Positions 9,120 to 16,570 of a stretch of 64,000 bases of DNA are shown here, one piece after another. The stretch spans positions 1 to 64,000 of the forward strand of contig NZ_BDBS01000031.1 in the NCBI RefSeq assembly GCF_001613105.1, written 5' to 3'. This DNA comes from Nocardia pseudobrasiliensis NBRC 108224. GTDB lineage: Bacteria > Actinomycetota > Actinomycetes > Mycobacteriales > Mycobacteriaceae. Position numbers and translations under genes: made by a program. The notes under the pieces are model-generated. The model did no database searches. It had not been told where the DNA came from and saw only the letters and a list, made by a program, of their open reading frames with translations. How positions within the stretch are numbered: the stretch's first letter is position 1; every line of letters starts with the position of its first letter.

Positions 9120-9980
9120 GTGGGACGTCACCGTAAGCCGCCGACCGTCACCGTTCGGCGCGGATCCGTAATCGCCCTCACCGGGCTGGTGCCTGCCGGA
9201 GTCGTCGCGGTGAGCGCGGCCTCGGCCTCGGACGTGGATACCGCAGAGCACGCGACATTGGCTGCGGCGCAGCATCTTTCGGACGACGCTCGCAATGAGC
9301 AGGCTCCGAAGTTGGAGGCCGTCGGACATCCGGCCACCGACGAGTTGATGCACGCCGCCAAGCATCCCGGGCCGCCGGTCGTGAAAACCGTTGCGCAGCC
9401 CGACGGCCGGGTCGCCTCGGACGCGCCCGCCGGGCCGCTGGGCATTCCCGGCGTCGCGTACGCGGCCTACACCAATGCCGAACGCCTGCTGGCACAGGAG
9501 GAGCCGACCTGCCACATGCCGTGGTCGGTGCTGGCCGGTATCGGTCGCATCGAATCGCATCACGCCTACGGCAAGGTCGACGCCAAGGGCAATCCGCTCG
9601 ATCCGATCTACGGTCCGGTGCTCGACGGCAGCCTCGCGGGCAACAATGTCGTGCACGCGACCGACGGCGAACTCGACGGCGGTATGCGCGGCTATGCCCG
9701 CGCGGTCGGCCCGATGCAGTTCCTGCCCGAGACCTACCGCAAGTTCGCGGGCGATGGCGACGGCGACGGCATCTCCGACCCGCAGAACCTGTTCGACGCG
9801 GCCCTGACCGCGGGCAAATACCTGTGCTACGGCGGCCTGGACATGAACGATCTGTCCCAGCAGTCCAAGGCCATCATGCGCTACAACAATTCGATGGCCT
9901 ACGTGGCCAACGTGATGGCGTGGGAGGTCGCGTACCGCACGGGCGTCGCTCCCCAGGCCAGCCAGCTGCCGCGAATCTGA
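9120..9980 (+). CDS. Second secreted lytic transglycosylase (paralog without the Pro-rich tail)
   Basis: This about 286-residue protein has a basic start and a hydrophobic signal (GSVIALTGLVPAGVVAVSAASA), then an SLT domain. It includes MPWSVLAGIGRIESHHAYG (putative catalytic E145), AVGPMQFLPETYR, DGDGDGISDPQN and the closing MRYNNSMAYVANVMAWE. It matches the upstream enzyme over the whole catalytic domain but ends shortly after it. GTG at 9120 follows GGAGGG at 9104-9109 by ten bases; an ATG at 9102 would add six residues and begins inside that site. A TAGCCT hexamer about 40 bases upstream suggests its own promoter. It should act in peptidoglycan turnover. Confidence 0.88.
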   Translation: MGRHRKPPTVTVRRGSVIALTGLVPAGVVAVSAASASDVDTAEHATLAAAQHLSDDARNEQAPKLEAVGHPATDELMHAAKHPGPPVVKTVAQPDGRVASDAPAGPLGIPGVAYAAYTNAERLLAQEEPTCHMPWSVLAGIGRIESHHAYGKVDAKGNPLDPIYGPVLDGSLAGNNVVHATDGELDGGMRGYARAVGPMQFLPETYRKFAGDGDGDGISDPQNLFDAALTAGKYLCYGGLDMNDLSQQSKAIMRYNNSMAYVANVMAWEVAYRTGVAPQASQLPRI

Positions 9981-9999
9981 CATCCGTAAACTCGGCCCT

Positions 10000-11136
10000 A
10001 TGCCAGTGGTTACGGAAGCGGATGTGCGGGGCGCCCTCGCGAAGGTGAACGACCCGGAGATCCGTAAACCGATCACCGAACTGGGCATGGTGAAAAGCGT
10101 CGCCATCGGCGCCGACAGCGGTGTCCACGTCGAGATCTACCTGACGACGGCGGCCTGCCCGCTGCGCTCCAAACTCATCGAGATGGTGCAGAAGGCGGTC
10201 GCCGATGTGCCCGGCGCGGGCGCGGTCACCGTCGAACTCGATGTGATGAGCGACGAGCAGCGCACCGAACTGCGTAAGAAGCTGCGCGGCGACTCCCCCG
10301 AGCCGGTCATCCCGTTCGCCCAGCCGGGTTCGCTGACCCGTGTGTACGCGGTCGCCTCCGGTAAGGGCGGCGTCGGAAAGTCCAGTGTCACGGTCAATCT
10401 CGCGGCCGCCCTGGCCGCGCGGGGGCTGTCGGTGGGCGTGCTCGACGCCGATATCTACGGTCACTCGGTTCCGCGCATGCTCGGCACCGATCAGCGTCCC
10501 ACTCAGGTCGAGCGCATGATCATGCCGCCGGTCGCGCACGATGTGAAGGTCATCTCGATCGCCATGTTCACCCAGGGCAATACGCCCGTGGTGTGGCGCG
10601 GCCCGATGCTGCACCGCGCGCTGCAGCAGTTCCTGGCCGATGTGTTCTGGGGCGATCTGGACGTCCTGCTGCTCGACCTGCCGCCCGGCACCGGCGATGT
10701 CGCGATCTCCATCGCCCAGCTCATCCCCAATGCCGAAATCCTCGTCGTCACCACCCCCCAGCCCGCGGCCGCCGAGGTCGCCGAGCGCGCCGGCGCCATC
10801 GCCCTGCAGACCCGCCAGCGCATCGCGGGCGTGGTCGAGAACATGTCGTGGCTCGACCTGCCCGACGGTTCCCGCATGGACCTCTACGGTTCCGGCGGCG
10901 GCCAGGCCGTGGCCGAGCGCCTCACCCGGGCCGTGGGCGCCGATGTCCCACTCCTGGGCCAGATCCCGATCACCCAGGAACTGCGCGAGGCGGGCGATAC
11001 CGGCACCCCGCTCGTGCTGAGCGACCCCACCAACCCGGCCGCCGAAGCCCTGCTGAACATTTCGGAGAAACTCGCGATCCGCCGCCGCGGCCTCGCGGGT
11101 ATGTCCCTGAGCATCGACACCACCCGGCACCTGTAG
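10000..11136 (+). CDS. mrp: Mrp/NBP35-family iron-sulfur carrier ATPase
   Basis: The 378-residue protein has an N-terminal MIP18/PaaD-like domain (residues 5-85: VRGALAKVNDPEIRKPITEL) and a deviant Walker A, SGKGGVGKSS, with K127. DVLLLDLPPGTGDV is the Mrp signature and VVENMSWLDLP follows. Mrp proteins hold and transfer Fe-S clusters. The CxxC that many Mrp proteins carry just after the ENMS motif is absent here. The M. tuberculosis ortholog is Rv1229c. The ATG lies seven bases after TAAACT (9987-9992), so the mRNA is probably leaderless. Its stop codon abuts the convergent stop of the APH-like gene. Confidence 0.93.
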   Translation: MPVVTEADVRGALAKVNDPEIRKPITELGMVKSVAIGADSGVHVEIYLTTAACPLRSKLIEMVQKAVADVPGAGAVTVELDVMSDEQRTELRKKLRGDSPEPVIPFAQPGSLTRVYAVASGKGGVGKSSVTVNLAAALAARGLSVGVLDADIYGHSVPRMLGTDQRPTQVERMIMPPVAHDVKVISIAMFTQGNTPVVWRGPMLHRALQQFLADVFWGDLDVLLLDLPPGTGDVAISIAQLIPNAEILVVTTPQPAAAEVAERAGAIALQTRQRIAGVVENMSWLDLPDGSRMDLYGSGGGQAVAERLTRAVGADVPLLGQIPITQELREAGDTGTPLVLSDPTNPAAEALLNISEKLAIRRRGLAGMSLSIDTTRHL

Positions 11137-12066
11137 CTACAGGATGTGCCAGTCGAGGGCGACGCCCCGGCGTAGGCCGTCGATGCGGCGCAGTACCTCT
11201 CGGGCGCTCGGGGAGGCGGGCGCGGATTTGTAGGCGTTGGTGGTGATCATGCGGAGTTCGCGCAGATCGCGCAGCCAGGTGTAACCGGGCCAGTCGCGGA
11301 TGTCGAATCCGTAGTCGCGGCAGAACTTCTCGTATTCCACCGGTGGGTGGGCGAAGCGGCGGCAGTGGACCTCGATAGTGACCAGATCCCATTCGGGGTG
11401 GCCGAGGGCGACGCTCTCCCAGTCGCACAGCACGCCGCGCCCGGCGGCGCTGTCCCACAGGGCGTTGCGATGATGGGCGTCGCCGTGGATGAGGCCCGAG
11501 CGCAGGAAGAATTCGATATCGGCCGCGCCCGCGGCCAGGCGCAGGCGCTCATCGTGCAGCAGGCGGCGATCGAACGGGGACAGGATGGCGCTGGCCTCGA
11601 TGGCATGCGCGATATGGGCGAACGCGTCGGACAGGTGGCGATGCGGCAGCCACTGCGCCGGGCGGGTGCGCAGGCCGTGCAGCAGGCGCAGCGGTTCGGC
11701 CAGATCCGCGGCGACGATCGGCCGCTGCTGCGGCAGATATCGCCAGAACGTCACCGCGCAGCCTCCGATGTGCAGCGGCTGCACCGCCGCGGCCAGCGGC
11801 ACCGCGGGCACATCCTGGGCTTGCAGCCAGCGCATCAGCGCGACCACGTCCACTGGCGGCCGCACGCCGTAGGGCCGATCGATCTTCACCACGACCGGCG
11901 CGCTCACCAGCGCGTACACGGCATTGGTGTGATGGCGCAGCAGCCGGGCGCCGGTCGCGTCGAAACCGGCGCGCGCACAGGCGCGTTCGAGGATCCAGAA
12001 GGTCCGTCGCGGCGTGAATCGCGCGACGGACGCACCCGGCGCCGCCGACTCGGGCATCGCAATCAC
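11137..12066 (-). CDS. Aminoglycoside-phosphotransferase-fold (APH) kinase-like protein
   Basis: The 309-residue protein has the APH/choline-kinase fold. The N-lobe has VVVKIDRPYG with the ATP lysine. Its hinge WRYLPQQ is followed by the catalytic loop LIHGDAHHRNAL (Asp and Asn) and by VLCDWES, the metal-binding Asp. The real substrate is unknown; most such genes outside resistance islands phosphorylate metabolites. Its GTG start overlaps the TGA of the upstream HTH/TPR regulator by four bases, so the two are translationally coupled and probably functionally linked. Its stop meets the mrp stop tail to tail. Confidence 0.8.
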   Translation of the reverse strand: MIAMPESAAPGASVARFTPRRTFWILERACARAGFDATGARLLRHHTNAVYALVSAPVVVKIDRPYGVRPPVDVVALMRWLQAQDVPAVPLAAAVQPLHIGGCAVTFWRYLPQQRPIVAADLAEPLRLLHGLRTRPAQWLPHRHLSDAFAHIAHAIEASAILSPFDRRLLHDERLRLAAGAADIEFFLRSGLIHGDAHHRNALWDSAAGRGVLCDWESVALGHPEWDLVTIEVHCRRFAHPPVEYEKFCRDYGFDIRDWPGYTWLRDLRELRMITTNAYKSAPASPSAREVLRRIDGLRRGVALDWHIL

Positions 12067-13352
12067 CGCAGTTCACCGGATCCGGCGGCGATCAGGTGCC
12101 GCAATTCCACCACCGCGCGCCGCCCCCGATCGGTTTCGGGGATCGCATCGAGCACCGCCGCCGCTCGCGACACCACGATCGTGGTGCGATGTTCGGCCGG
12201 CAGCGTGGTGAGCACCCGCGCGGCCAGCGCGCACGCCTCGTCCACCGCGCCCTCGAGGGCGTAGCCGACCGCGATATCCAATTCGATGAGCGCCGGATCG
12301 ACCACCACATCGGGACTGCCGCGATACAGCTGGAGCGCCTGCTCCTGCACCCGGCGCGCGTCGGCGACACGGCCGAGATTGGTGTAGGTGCCGGAAAGAT
12401 AGAGCAGCAAACGCTTCTCACCGAACCGGAACGCCTCGTCGGAGGTCATATCGCCGAGTTCGGCGGTCCGCAGCCGCGCCCGCCGCATCGCCGATTCCGC
12501 ACCGTCGACATCGCCGAGCCGGGCCAGCGCCCGCGCCTCCGCGGCGGCCGCCAGAGCCGTTGCGTCGTCGGTGATCTCGGGCAGTTGCGCCTGTGCGGCC
12601 CGGGCCAGCACCACCGCCCGCTCCGGACTGCCGTAGTAATACGGCAGCATCGCGTGCTGGGCCCGCACCCGCGCCCGTAATCGCCGGTTCCCGGTGTCGT
12701 CGGCGGCCATCCGCGCGGTGCCGTACCAGAAGTCGGCGCGTTCGATCTGACCCAGTTTCATCAGCGCGTCGGCGATCAGCAGCCCCAGCACCGCGGTGAC
12801 CTCCGACAGCCGCGACTGAATGGCCGCGGGCTGGCGGCGCGTCGAAATCGACTGCACCTCCAGCACATCGGGCAACACCGTGGCCAATACCTGCGACGGC
12901 GGGGTCCGGGTGTAGTTGAGCACGCGCCCGGCGGCCCGCTCCTCCATCAACTCCACCATCGCGGGCCCGATCGTGCAGGCCGCGAGCGTGCGATCGACCT
13001 GTGTGCGCGCATCGTCGAGCCGGGCCAGCAGCGCCGCGTCCCCGCTCGACGCCGCGGGCGGCGGAGTGGGAACCGTTCGGCGCGCGAGGGATCGGCGCGA
13101 GCCCAGCGCCTGCTCCCCCTCGGCGAGGATCTGCTCGAATCGCTCCCGAACCGGCGCGCCGACCTGAACCAACAGGGTGTCGAGCAACTCCTGGGTGAGC
13201 GGCCGCGGGATCACCGTACTCAGTCCGGCCCGCCAGTTGGCGACCGTGGTCATCTCGACACCCAGGTGAGCGGCGAAGTCCCGCACGGATTTTCGCATCG
13301 CCTCTTGCAGCGCGACCGCTTCGAACCCGGTCCAGGGGCGACCCAACACCAT
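12063..13352 (-). CDS. HTH transcriptional regulator with a TPR-like C-terminal region
   Basis: The 429-residue protein starts with an XRE-like helix-turn-helix (residues 12-55: EAMRKSVRDFAAHLGVEMTTVANWRAG), then a linker rich in charged residues. From residue about 110 there are alpha-helical repeats that look like tetratricopeptide repeats (GLLIADALMKLGQIERADFW, AEARALARLGDVDGAESAM, LSGTYTNLGRVADARRV). The architecture suggests a peptide- or ligand-sensing regulator. It is coupled to the APH-like gene downstream and lies divergent to a 62-residue ORF 214 bases away, which it may regulate; that is inference. Confidence 0.8.
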   Translation of the reverse strand: MVLGRPWTGFEAVALQEAMRKSVRDFAAHLGVEMTTVANWRAGLSTVIPRPLTQELLDTLLVQVGAPVRERFEQILAEGEQALGSRRSLARRTVPTPPPAASSGDAALLARLDDARTQVDRTLAACTIGPAMVELMEERAAGRVLNYTRTPPSQVLATVLPDVLEVQSISTRRQPAAIQSRLSEVTAVLGLLIADALMKLGQIERADFWYGTARMAADDTGNRRLRARVRAQHAMLPYYYGSPERAVVLARAAQAQLPEITDDATALAAAAEARALARLGDVDGAESAMRRARLRTAELGDMTSDEAFRFGEKRLLLYLSGTYTNLGRVADARRVQEQALQLYRGSPDVVVDPALIELDIAVGYALEGAVDEACALAARVLTTLPAEHRTTIVVSRAAAVLDAIPETDRGRRAVVELRHLIAAGSGELR

Positions 13353-13566
13353 TGTTACGTCCTTGTTTCAAGCCTCTCTGCCAACAGTAGGCCAACACCA
13401 ACGCCAACGGTGTGCGATTTCATATCGGTCGGAACACGGCGAAAGTACTAAGTGCATCCGGCGTCGAGGCACAACCTTCGCAGCCGTGACAACCCGAACC
13501 GGGCCGGCGATCCCCTTGGTCCGGTTGTCGACGCCGGATGCACCGCTCGCCAGTTGGAGGTACCCG

Positions 13567-13755
13567 ATGGACGCCCCGCCCCCGGATGTCCGAGACCTGT
13601 GGCTGGCCGGCAGCCGCAACTGCGCCAGTGAGCCGAGCGATCTGAGCTTCGACAGAGCCCGGTTCATCCTGGCCGTCCACGCCGGGCACGGTGGCGGCTG
13701 CCGCCAATACCTGGCCGCGGCGGCCTACTGCTACCGCCGCACCGGCGAACACTGA
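13567..13755 (+). CDS. Small conserved-looking protein (62 aa) divergent from the HTH/TPR regulator
   Basis: I do not recognise a named family. The ATG has GGAGG seven bases upstream, which supports real translation. The 62-residue product has two Cys (RNCASEP and GGGCRQYLAAAAYCYRR, which adds a third) and the helical core FDRARFILAVHAGHGGGCRQ. Short proteins ending in a CRQYLAA-type motif are, as I recall, common in Streptomyces and Nocardia near HTH regulators. A perfect 13-bp hairpin follows about 90 bases after the stop. It may be the partner or target of the divergent regulator. Confidence 0.65.
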   Translation: MDAPPPDVRDLWLAGSRNCASEPSDLSFDRARFILAVHAGHGGGCRQYLAAAAYCYRRTGEH

Positions 13756-13841
13756 GCGATCCCCGAGCAACCGATATGCGCGACCCCTGAATCTCGTCCG
13801 GCGCAGACCTCGGCTCCCGGCCTTGCCGTGCCGGACGGGAA

Positions 13842-13878
13842 CCCGCCGAGCCGGGCGATGAGGGTCCGGCTCGGCGGG
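13842..13878 (+). terminator. Perfect 13-bp hairpin after the 62-aa gene
   Basis: CCCGCCGAGCCGG (13842-13854) is perfectly complementary to CCGGCTCGGCGGG (13866-13878), with an 11-base loop. No T-tract follows, which is usual for actinobacterial terminators. It lies between the 62-aa gene and the TATCCT promoter of the DivIVA-like gene, so it would insulate the two. Confidence 0.6.
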
Positions 13879-13932
13879 ATCCGTCCCGACGCCGAGCCGA
13901 ATCTGTCGGCCCTTCCACCTATCCTCGTCCCT

Positions 13933-14340
13933 ATGCTCACGCTGCTGCTGTACGTGCTGATCGTCGGCCTGGTCGCCGCGCTGCTGTTCCTGGTCGCGAG
14001 CGCGGTATTCGGGCGCGGGGAGGAATTGGGCCCGCTGCCCGAGGGCACGACCGCGACCGTGCTGCCCGCCCAGGGCATCGGCGGCGCCGATGTGCGCGCA
14101 CTGCGTTTCCAGCAGGTGCTGCGCGGTTACAAGGCCGGTGAGGTGGACTGGGCGCTGGCCCGCCTGGCCGCCCGCATCGATGAACTCGAGACCCAGCTGG
14201 CCCAGGCCCGCGGCGAGCACACCGTGACGCAGCCGGGTAACGGCCTGCACGGTGAGGCCCCGGCCATTCCGCAGGTGCAGCCGCCCGCCCAGCTGGTCGA
14301 GGATCCGCATGCCGACGCGGGCTCGCGGGACGCCCGATGA
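13933..14340 (+). CDS. DivIVA-domain-like membrane-anchored protein (Rv1209-like)
   Basis: The 135-residue protein has one N-terminal membrane helix (residues 2-24). A short linker leads to RALRFQQVLRGYKAGEVDWALARLAARIDELETQLAQ, a DivIVA-type motif (F-x-x-x-x-R-G-Y-x-x-x-E-V) running into a coiled coil. DivIVA-like proteins localise to poles or septa in actinobacteria, so an envelope or septum role is plausible. The ATG is seven bases after TATCCT (13920-13925), which suggests a leaderless mRNA. The stop overlaps the tagA start by four bases, so the genes are coupled as in M. tuberculosis Rv1209-Rv1210. Confidence 0.8.
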   Translation: MLTLLLYVLIVGLVAALLFLVASAVFGRGEELGPLPEGTTATVLPAQGIGGADVRALRFQQVLRGYKAGEVDWALARLAARIDELETQLAQARGEHTVTQPGNGLHGEAPAIPQVQPPAQLVEDPHADAGSRDAR

Positions 14341-14903
14341 GCGCGCCGGTCGACGACGGCAAGGTCCGCTGCGGTTGGGGTGAATCCTCGCAGCTCTATC
14401 GCGACTATCACGATCAGGAGTGGGGCCGCCCGCTGCACGGTGAGGACGCTCTGTTCGAGCGGATGTGCCTCGAGGCGTTCCAGTCCGGCCTGTCCTGGAT
14501 CACGATTCTGCGCAAGCGCCCCGCCTTCCGCGCCGCCTTCGACGGCTTCGTCATCGAGCGGGTGGCCGCGTTCACCGACGCGGACGTGGAACGACTGATG
14601 GCCGATTCTGGCATCGTACGCAATCGCGCCAAGATCGAATCGAGTATCGGCAACGCGAGGGTTGCTGCCGATCTTGATCGGCCGCTCGACGAGCTGTTGT
14701 GGTCGTTCGCCCCGCCGACGCGCCCGCGCCCGCGCACCCTTGCCGACGTGCCCGCGGTCACACCCGAATCCATTGCTCTGGCAAAAGAACTCAAACGTCG
14801 CGGGTTCCGTTTCGTGGGCCCGACCACGGCATATGCCCTGATGCAGGCGACCGGTATGGTCGATGATCATCTGGCCGATTGCTGGGTCGACCCGCGCGGG
14901 TGA
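14337..14903 (+). CDS. tagA: DNA-3-methyladenine glycosylase I
   Basis: TagA removes 3-methyladenine from alkylated DNA. The 188-residue product aligns by eye with E. coli Tag over its full length: VRCGWGESSQLYRDYHDQEWG at the start, CLEAFQSGLSWITILRKR, then the KRRGFRFVGPTTAYALMQA block and DHLADCWVDP at the end. The zinc site expected from E. coli Tag is kept, with C12 and H25 near the N-terminus and the late His and Cys in DDHLADC. The ATGA overlap with the DivIVA-like gene shows translational coupling. Confidence 0.95.
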   Translation: MSAPVDDGKVRCGWGESSQLYRDYHDQEWGRPLHGEDALFERMCLEAFQSGLSWITILRKRPAFRAAFDGFVIERVAAFTDADVERLMADSGIVRNRAKIESSIGNARVAADLDRPLDELLWSFAPPTRPRPRTLADVPAVTPESIALAKELKRRGFRFVGPTTAYALMQATGMVDDHLADCWVDPRG

Positions 14904-15084
14904 ACACGCGCCGCGGCGGTCGGTTTTCGAACTCAGGTACCCGCCCAGTTCCGTGATGAGGAAGAATAGGCGTGGTGCAGCCCTCCGGGCGCGGATTCTC
15001 GCGCGCGGCGGCTGCCTGTTGGTGACAACACACGAGTTCCAAGAAAGTGCGCAGCAGACCGCGCGGATCTGGAGGGAGCAGAGG

Positions 15085-15252
15085 ATGGCGGCCATGAAGC
15101 CCCGCACCGGGGACGGTCCCCTCGAGGCAACCAAGGAAGGGCGTGGAATCGTCATGCGGGTTCCACTCGAGGGTGGCGGGCGTCTGGTCGTCGAGCTCAC
15201 GCCGGAAGAGGCCGCGGCCCTCGGCAAAGAGCTCACCGAAGTCACCAGCTAG
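15085..15252 (+). CDS. DUF3117 small conserved protein (Rv1211-like)
   Basis: This 55-residue protein starts MAAMKPRTGDGPLEATKEG and continues IVMRVPLEGGGRLVVELTPE, matching the short actinobacterial DUF3117 family, which is nearly invariant in length. Function is unknown. The ATG at 15085 has GGAGGGA about eight bases upstream and gives the standard family length. The gene lies 181 bases after tagA, in the same relative position as in M. tuberculosis, and just before the RlmA-type methyltransferase. Confidence 0.9.
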   Translation: MAAMKPRTGDGPLEATKEGRGIVMRVPLEGGGRLVVELTPEEAAALGKELTEVTS

Positions 15253-15267
15253 TCGCTCGTCGTATCG

Positions 15268-16125
15268 ATGCCGGTGAACTCCGGCGCCGAGCCGCTGACC
15301 GCGGTCGCGCGGATACTGGCCTGTCCCGAATGCGGGGACACCCTGACCGTGCGCGATCGCTCATTGGTTTGCGCACGTCGGCACAGTTTCGACATTGCCC
15401 GGCAGGGCTACGTGAGCCTGCTGACCGGTGCGTCGACCAAGATGACCGGCGACACCGCCGACATGCTGGACGCGCGAGCCGCCTTTCAGGGTGAACGACA
15501 TTTCGCCCCGATCGCCGACGCACTGGTCGCGGCGCTGAGCGCCGCCACACCGAATCCGCGCACGCTGCTGGAGATCGGCTCCGGCACCGGTTACTACCTC
15601 GCCGCGGCCCTCGACGCCCTCCCGAACGCGGACGGGATCGCCCTGGATGTCGCCAAACCCGCCGCCCGGCGCGGCGCCCGCGCACATCCGCGCGCCGCCT
15701 CGATCCTGGCCGACGCCTGGCGCGGCCTGCCCGTGCGCGATGCGGCGCTGACCCATGTGCTGTCGGTGTTCGCCCCGCGCAATCCCGACGAGGTCGCACG
15801 CGTGCTCGACCCCGGCGGACTGTTCGTGGTCGTGGCCCCGACCCATCGGCATCTGGCGGAACTGATCGAACCGCTGGGCATGGTCAGCGTCGACTCGACC
15901 AAGGACGATCGCCTCGCCGAGGCCCTGTCCGGCCGCTTCGAGCGGATCGATCGCGAACTCGTCGAATATCCGATGAAGCTCGGGCACACCGATATCGGCA
16001 ATGTGGCGGCCATGGGCCCCTCGGCCCATCACGCGGCCGCGGCCCGGTCCGATCGCATCGCCGCGCTACCGGAGTTCGTACAGGTGACGGCCTCGGTGAC
16101 GGTTTCGTCGTATCGCCCGCGCTAG
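15268..16125 (+). CDS. RlmA-type 23S rRNA (guanine-N1) methyltransferase
   Basis: The 285-residue protein has an N-terminal zinc ribbon (ACPECGD and VCARRHSFD, giving Cys-Cys-Cys-His), then RQGYVSLLTG. A SAM-dependent methyltransferase domain follows, with LLEIGSGTGYYLAAALDA as motif I. This is the RlmA/TlrB layout: enzymes that methylate G745 or G748 in helix 35 of 23S rRNA, the latter giving resistance to tylosin-type macrolides in producers. Which position is modified here cannot be read from the sequence. The gene begins 15 bases after the DUF3117 gene. Confidence 0.85.
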   Translation: MPVNSGAEPLTAVARILACPECGDTLTVRDRSLVCARRHSFDIARQGYVSLLTGASTKMTGDTADMLDARAAFQGERHFAPIADALVAALSAATPNPRTLLEIGSGTGYYLAAALDALPNADGIALDVAKPAARRGARAHPRAASILADAWRGLPVRDAALTHVLSVFAPRNPDEVARVLDPGGLFVVVAPTHRHLAELIEPLGMVSVDSTKDDRLAEALSGRFERIDRELVEYPMKLGHTDIGNVAAMGPSAHHAAAARSDRIAALPEFVQVTASVTVSSYRPR

Positions 16126-16142
16126 CCGCGTACCCTTCAGAC

Positions 16143-16570
16143 GTGGACGCCTCGATTTCCCCTCGAGCCCACGCGATTCCGTATCGCGCCATCGGTTACT
16201 GGGTGGCCACCGCGGTGATCGTCGCCGAACTGGCCGTCGGCGGAGTGTGGGACATCGCCCGGATCGACCTCGTGCGCGAGGTGATCACCCATCTCGGTTA
16301 TCCGACGTATTTCCTGATCCTGCTGGGTATCTGGAAGATTCTCGGCGCCGCGGCGATCATCGCGCCGCGCGACCGCTGGTGAAGGAATGGGCCTATGCCG
16401 GGGCGTTTTTCGTCTACACCGGCGCGATCGCCTCGCATCTGACCACCGGCTACCAACGCTGGGAGGCGGTGATCCTGGCGGTGATGACGCTGCTGACCGT
16501 CGTGTCTTGGGCGCTGCGGCCCGCCGATCGCTGCCTGCCCAGCCGTCAGCCCTTGCGGATTCGGTCGTAG
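16143..16570 (+). pseudogene. DoxX-like membrane protein gene with an apparent one-base frameshift
   Basis: The first frame (GTG at 16143 to TGA ending at 16382) encodes a membrane protein ending GIWKILGAAAIIAPRDRW. The frame one base back continues straight on with PLVKEWAYAGAFFVYTGAIA, WEAVILAVMTLLTVVSWALR and a stop at 16570. Together they give about 142 residues with four membrane helices, the length and layout of DoxX-like proteins. Restoring one C in GACCGCTGG (about 16371-16379) would join them as DPLVKEW. It is therefore a recent frameshift or a homopolymer sequence error. TACCCT six bases before the GTG suggests a leaderless promoter. The 3' end overlaps glgM. Confidence 0.75.

Noticed and set aside
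11137..12066. Calling the APH-fold gene an aminoglycoside-resistance gene
   Set aside because: The fold is shared by many metabolite kinases. Coupling to a TPR/HTH regulator and the lack of mobile elements do not support a resistance role.
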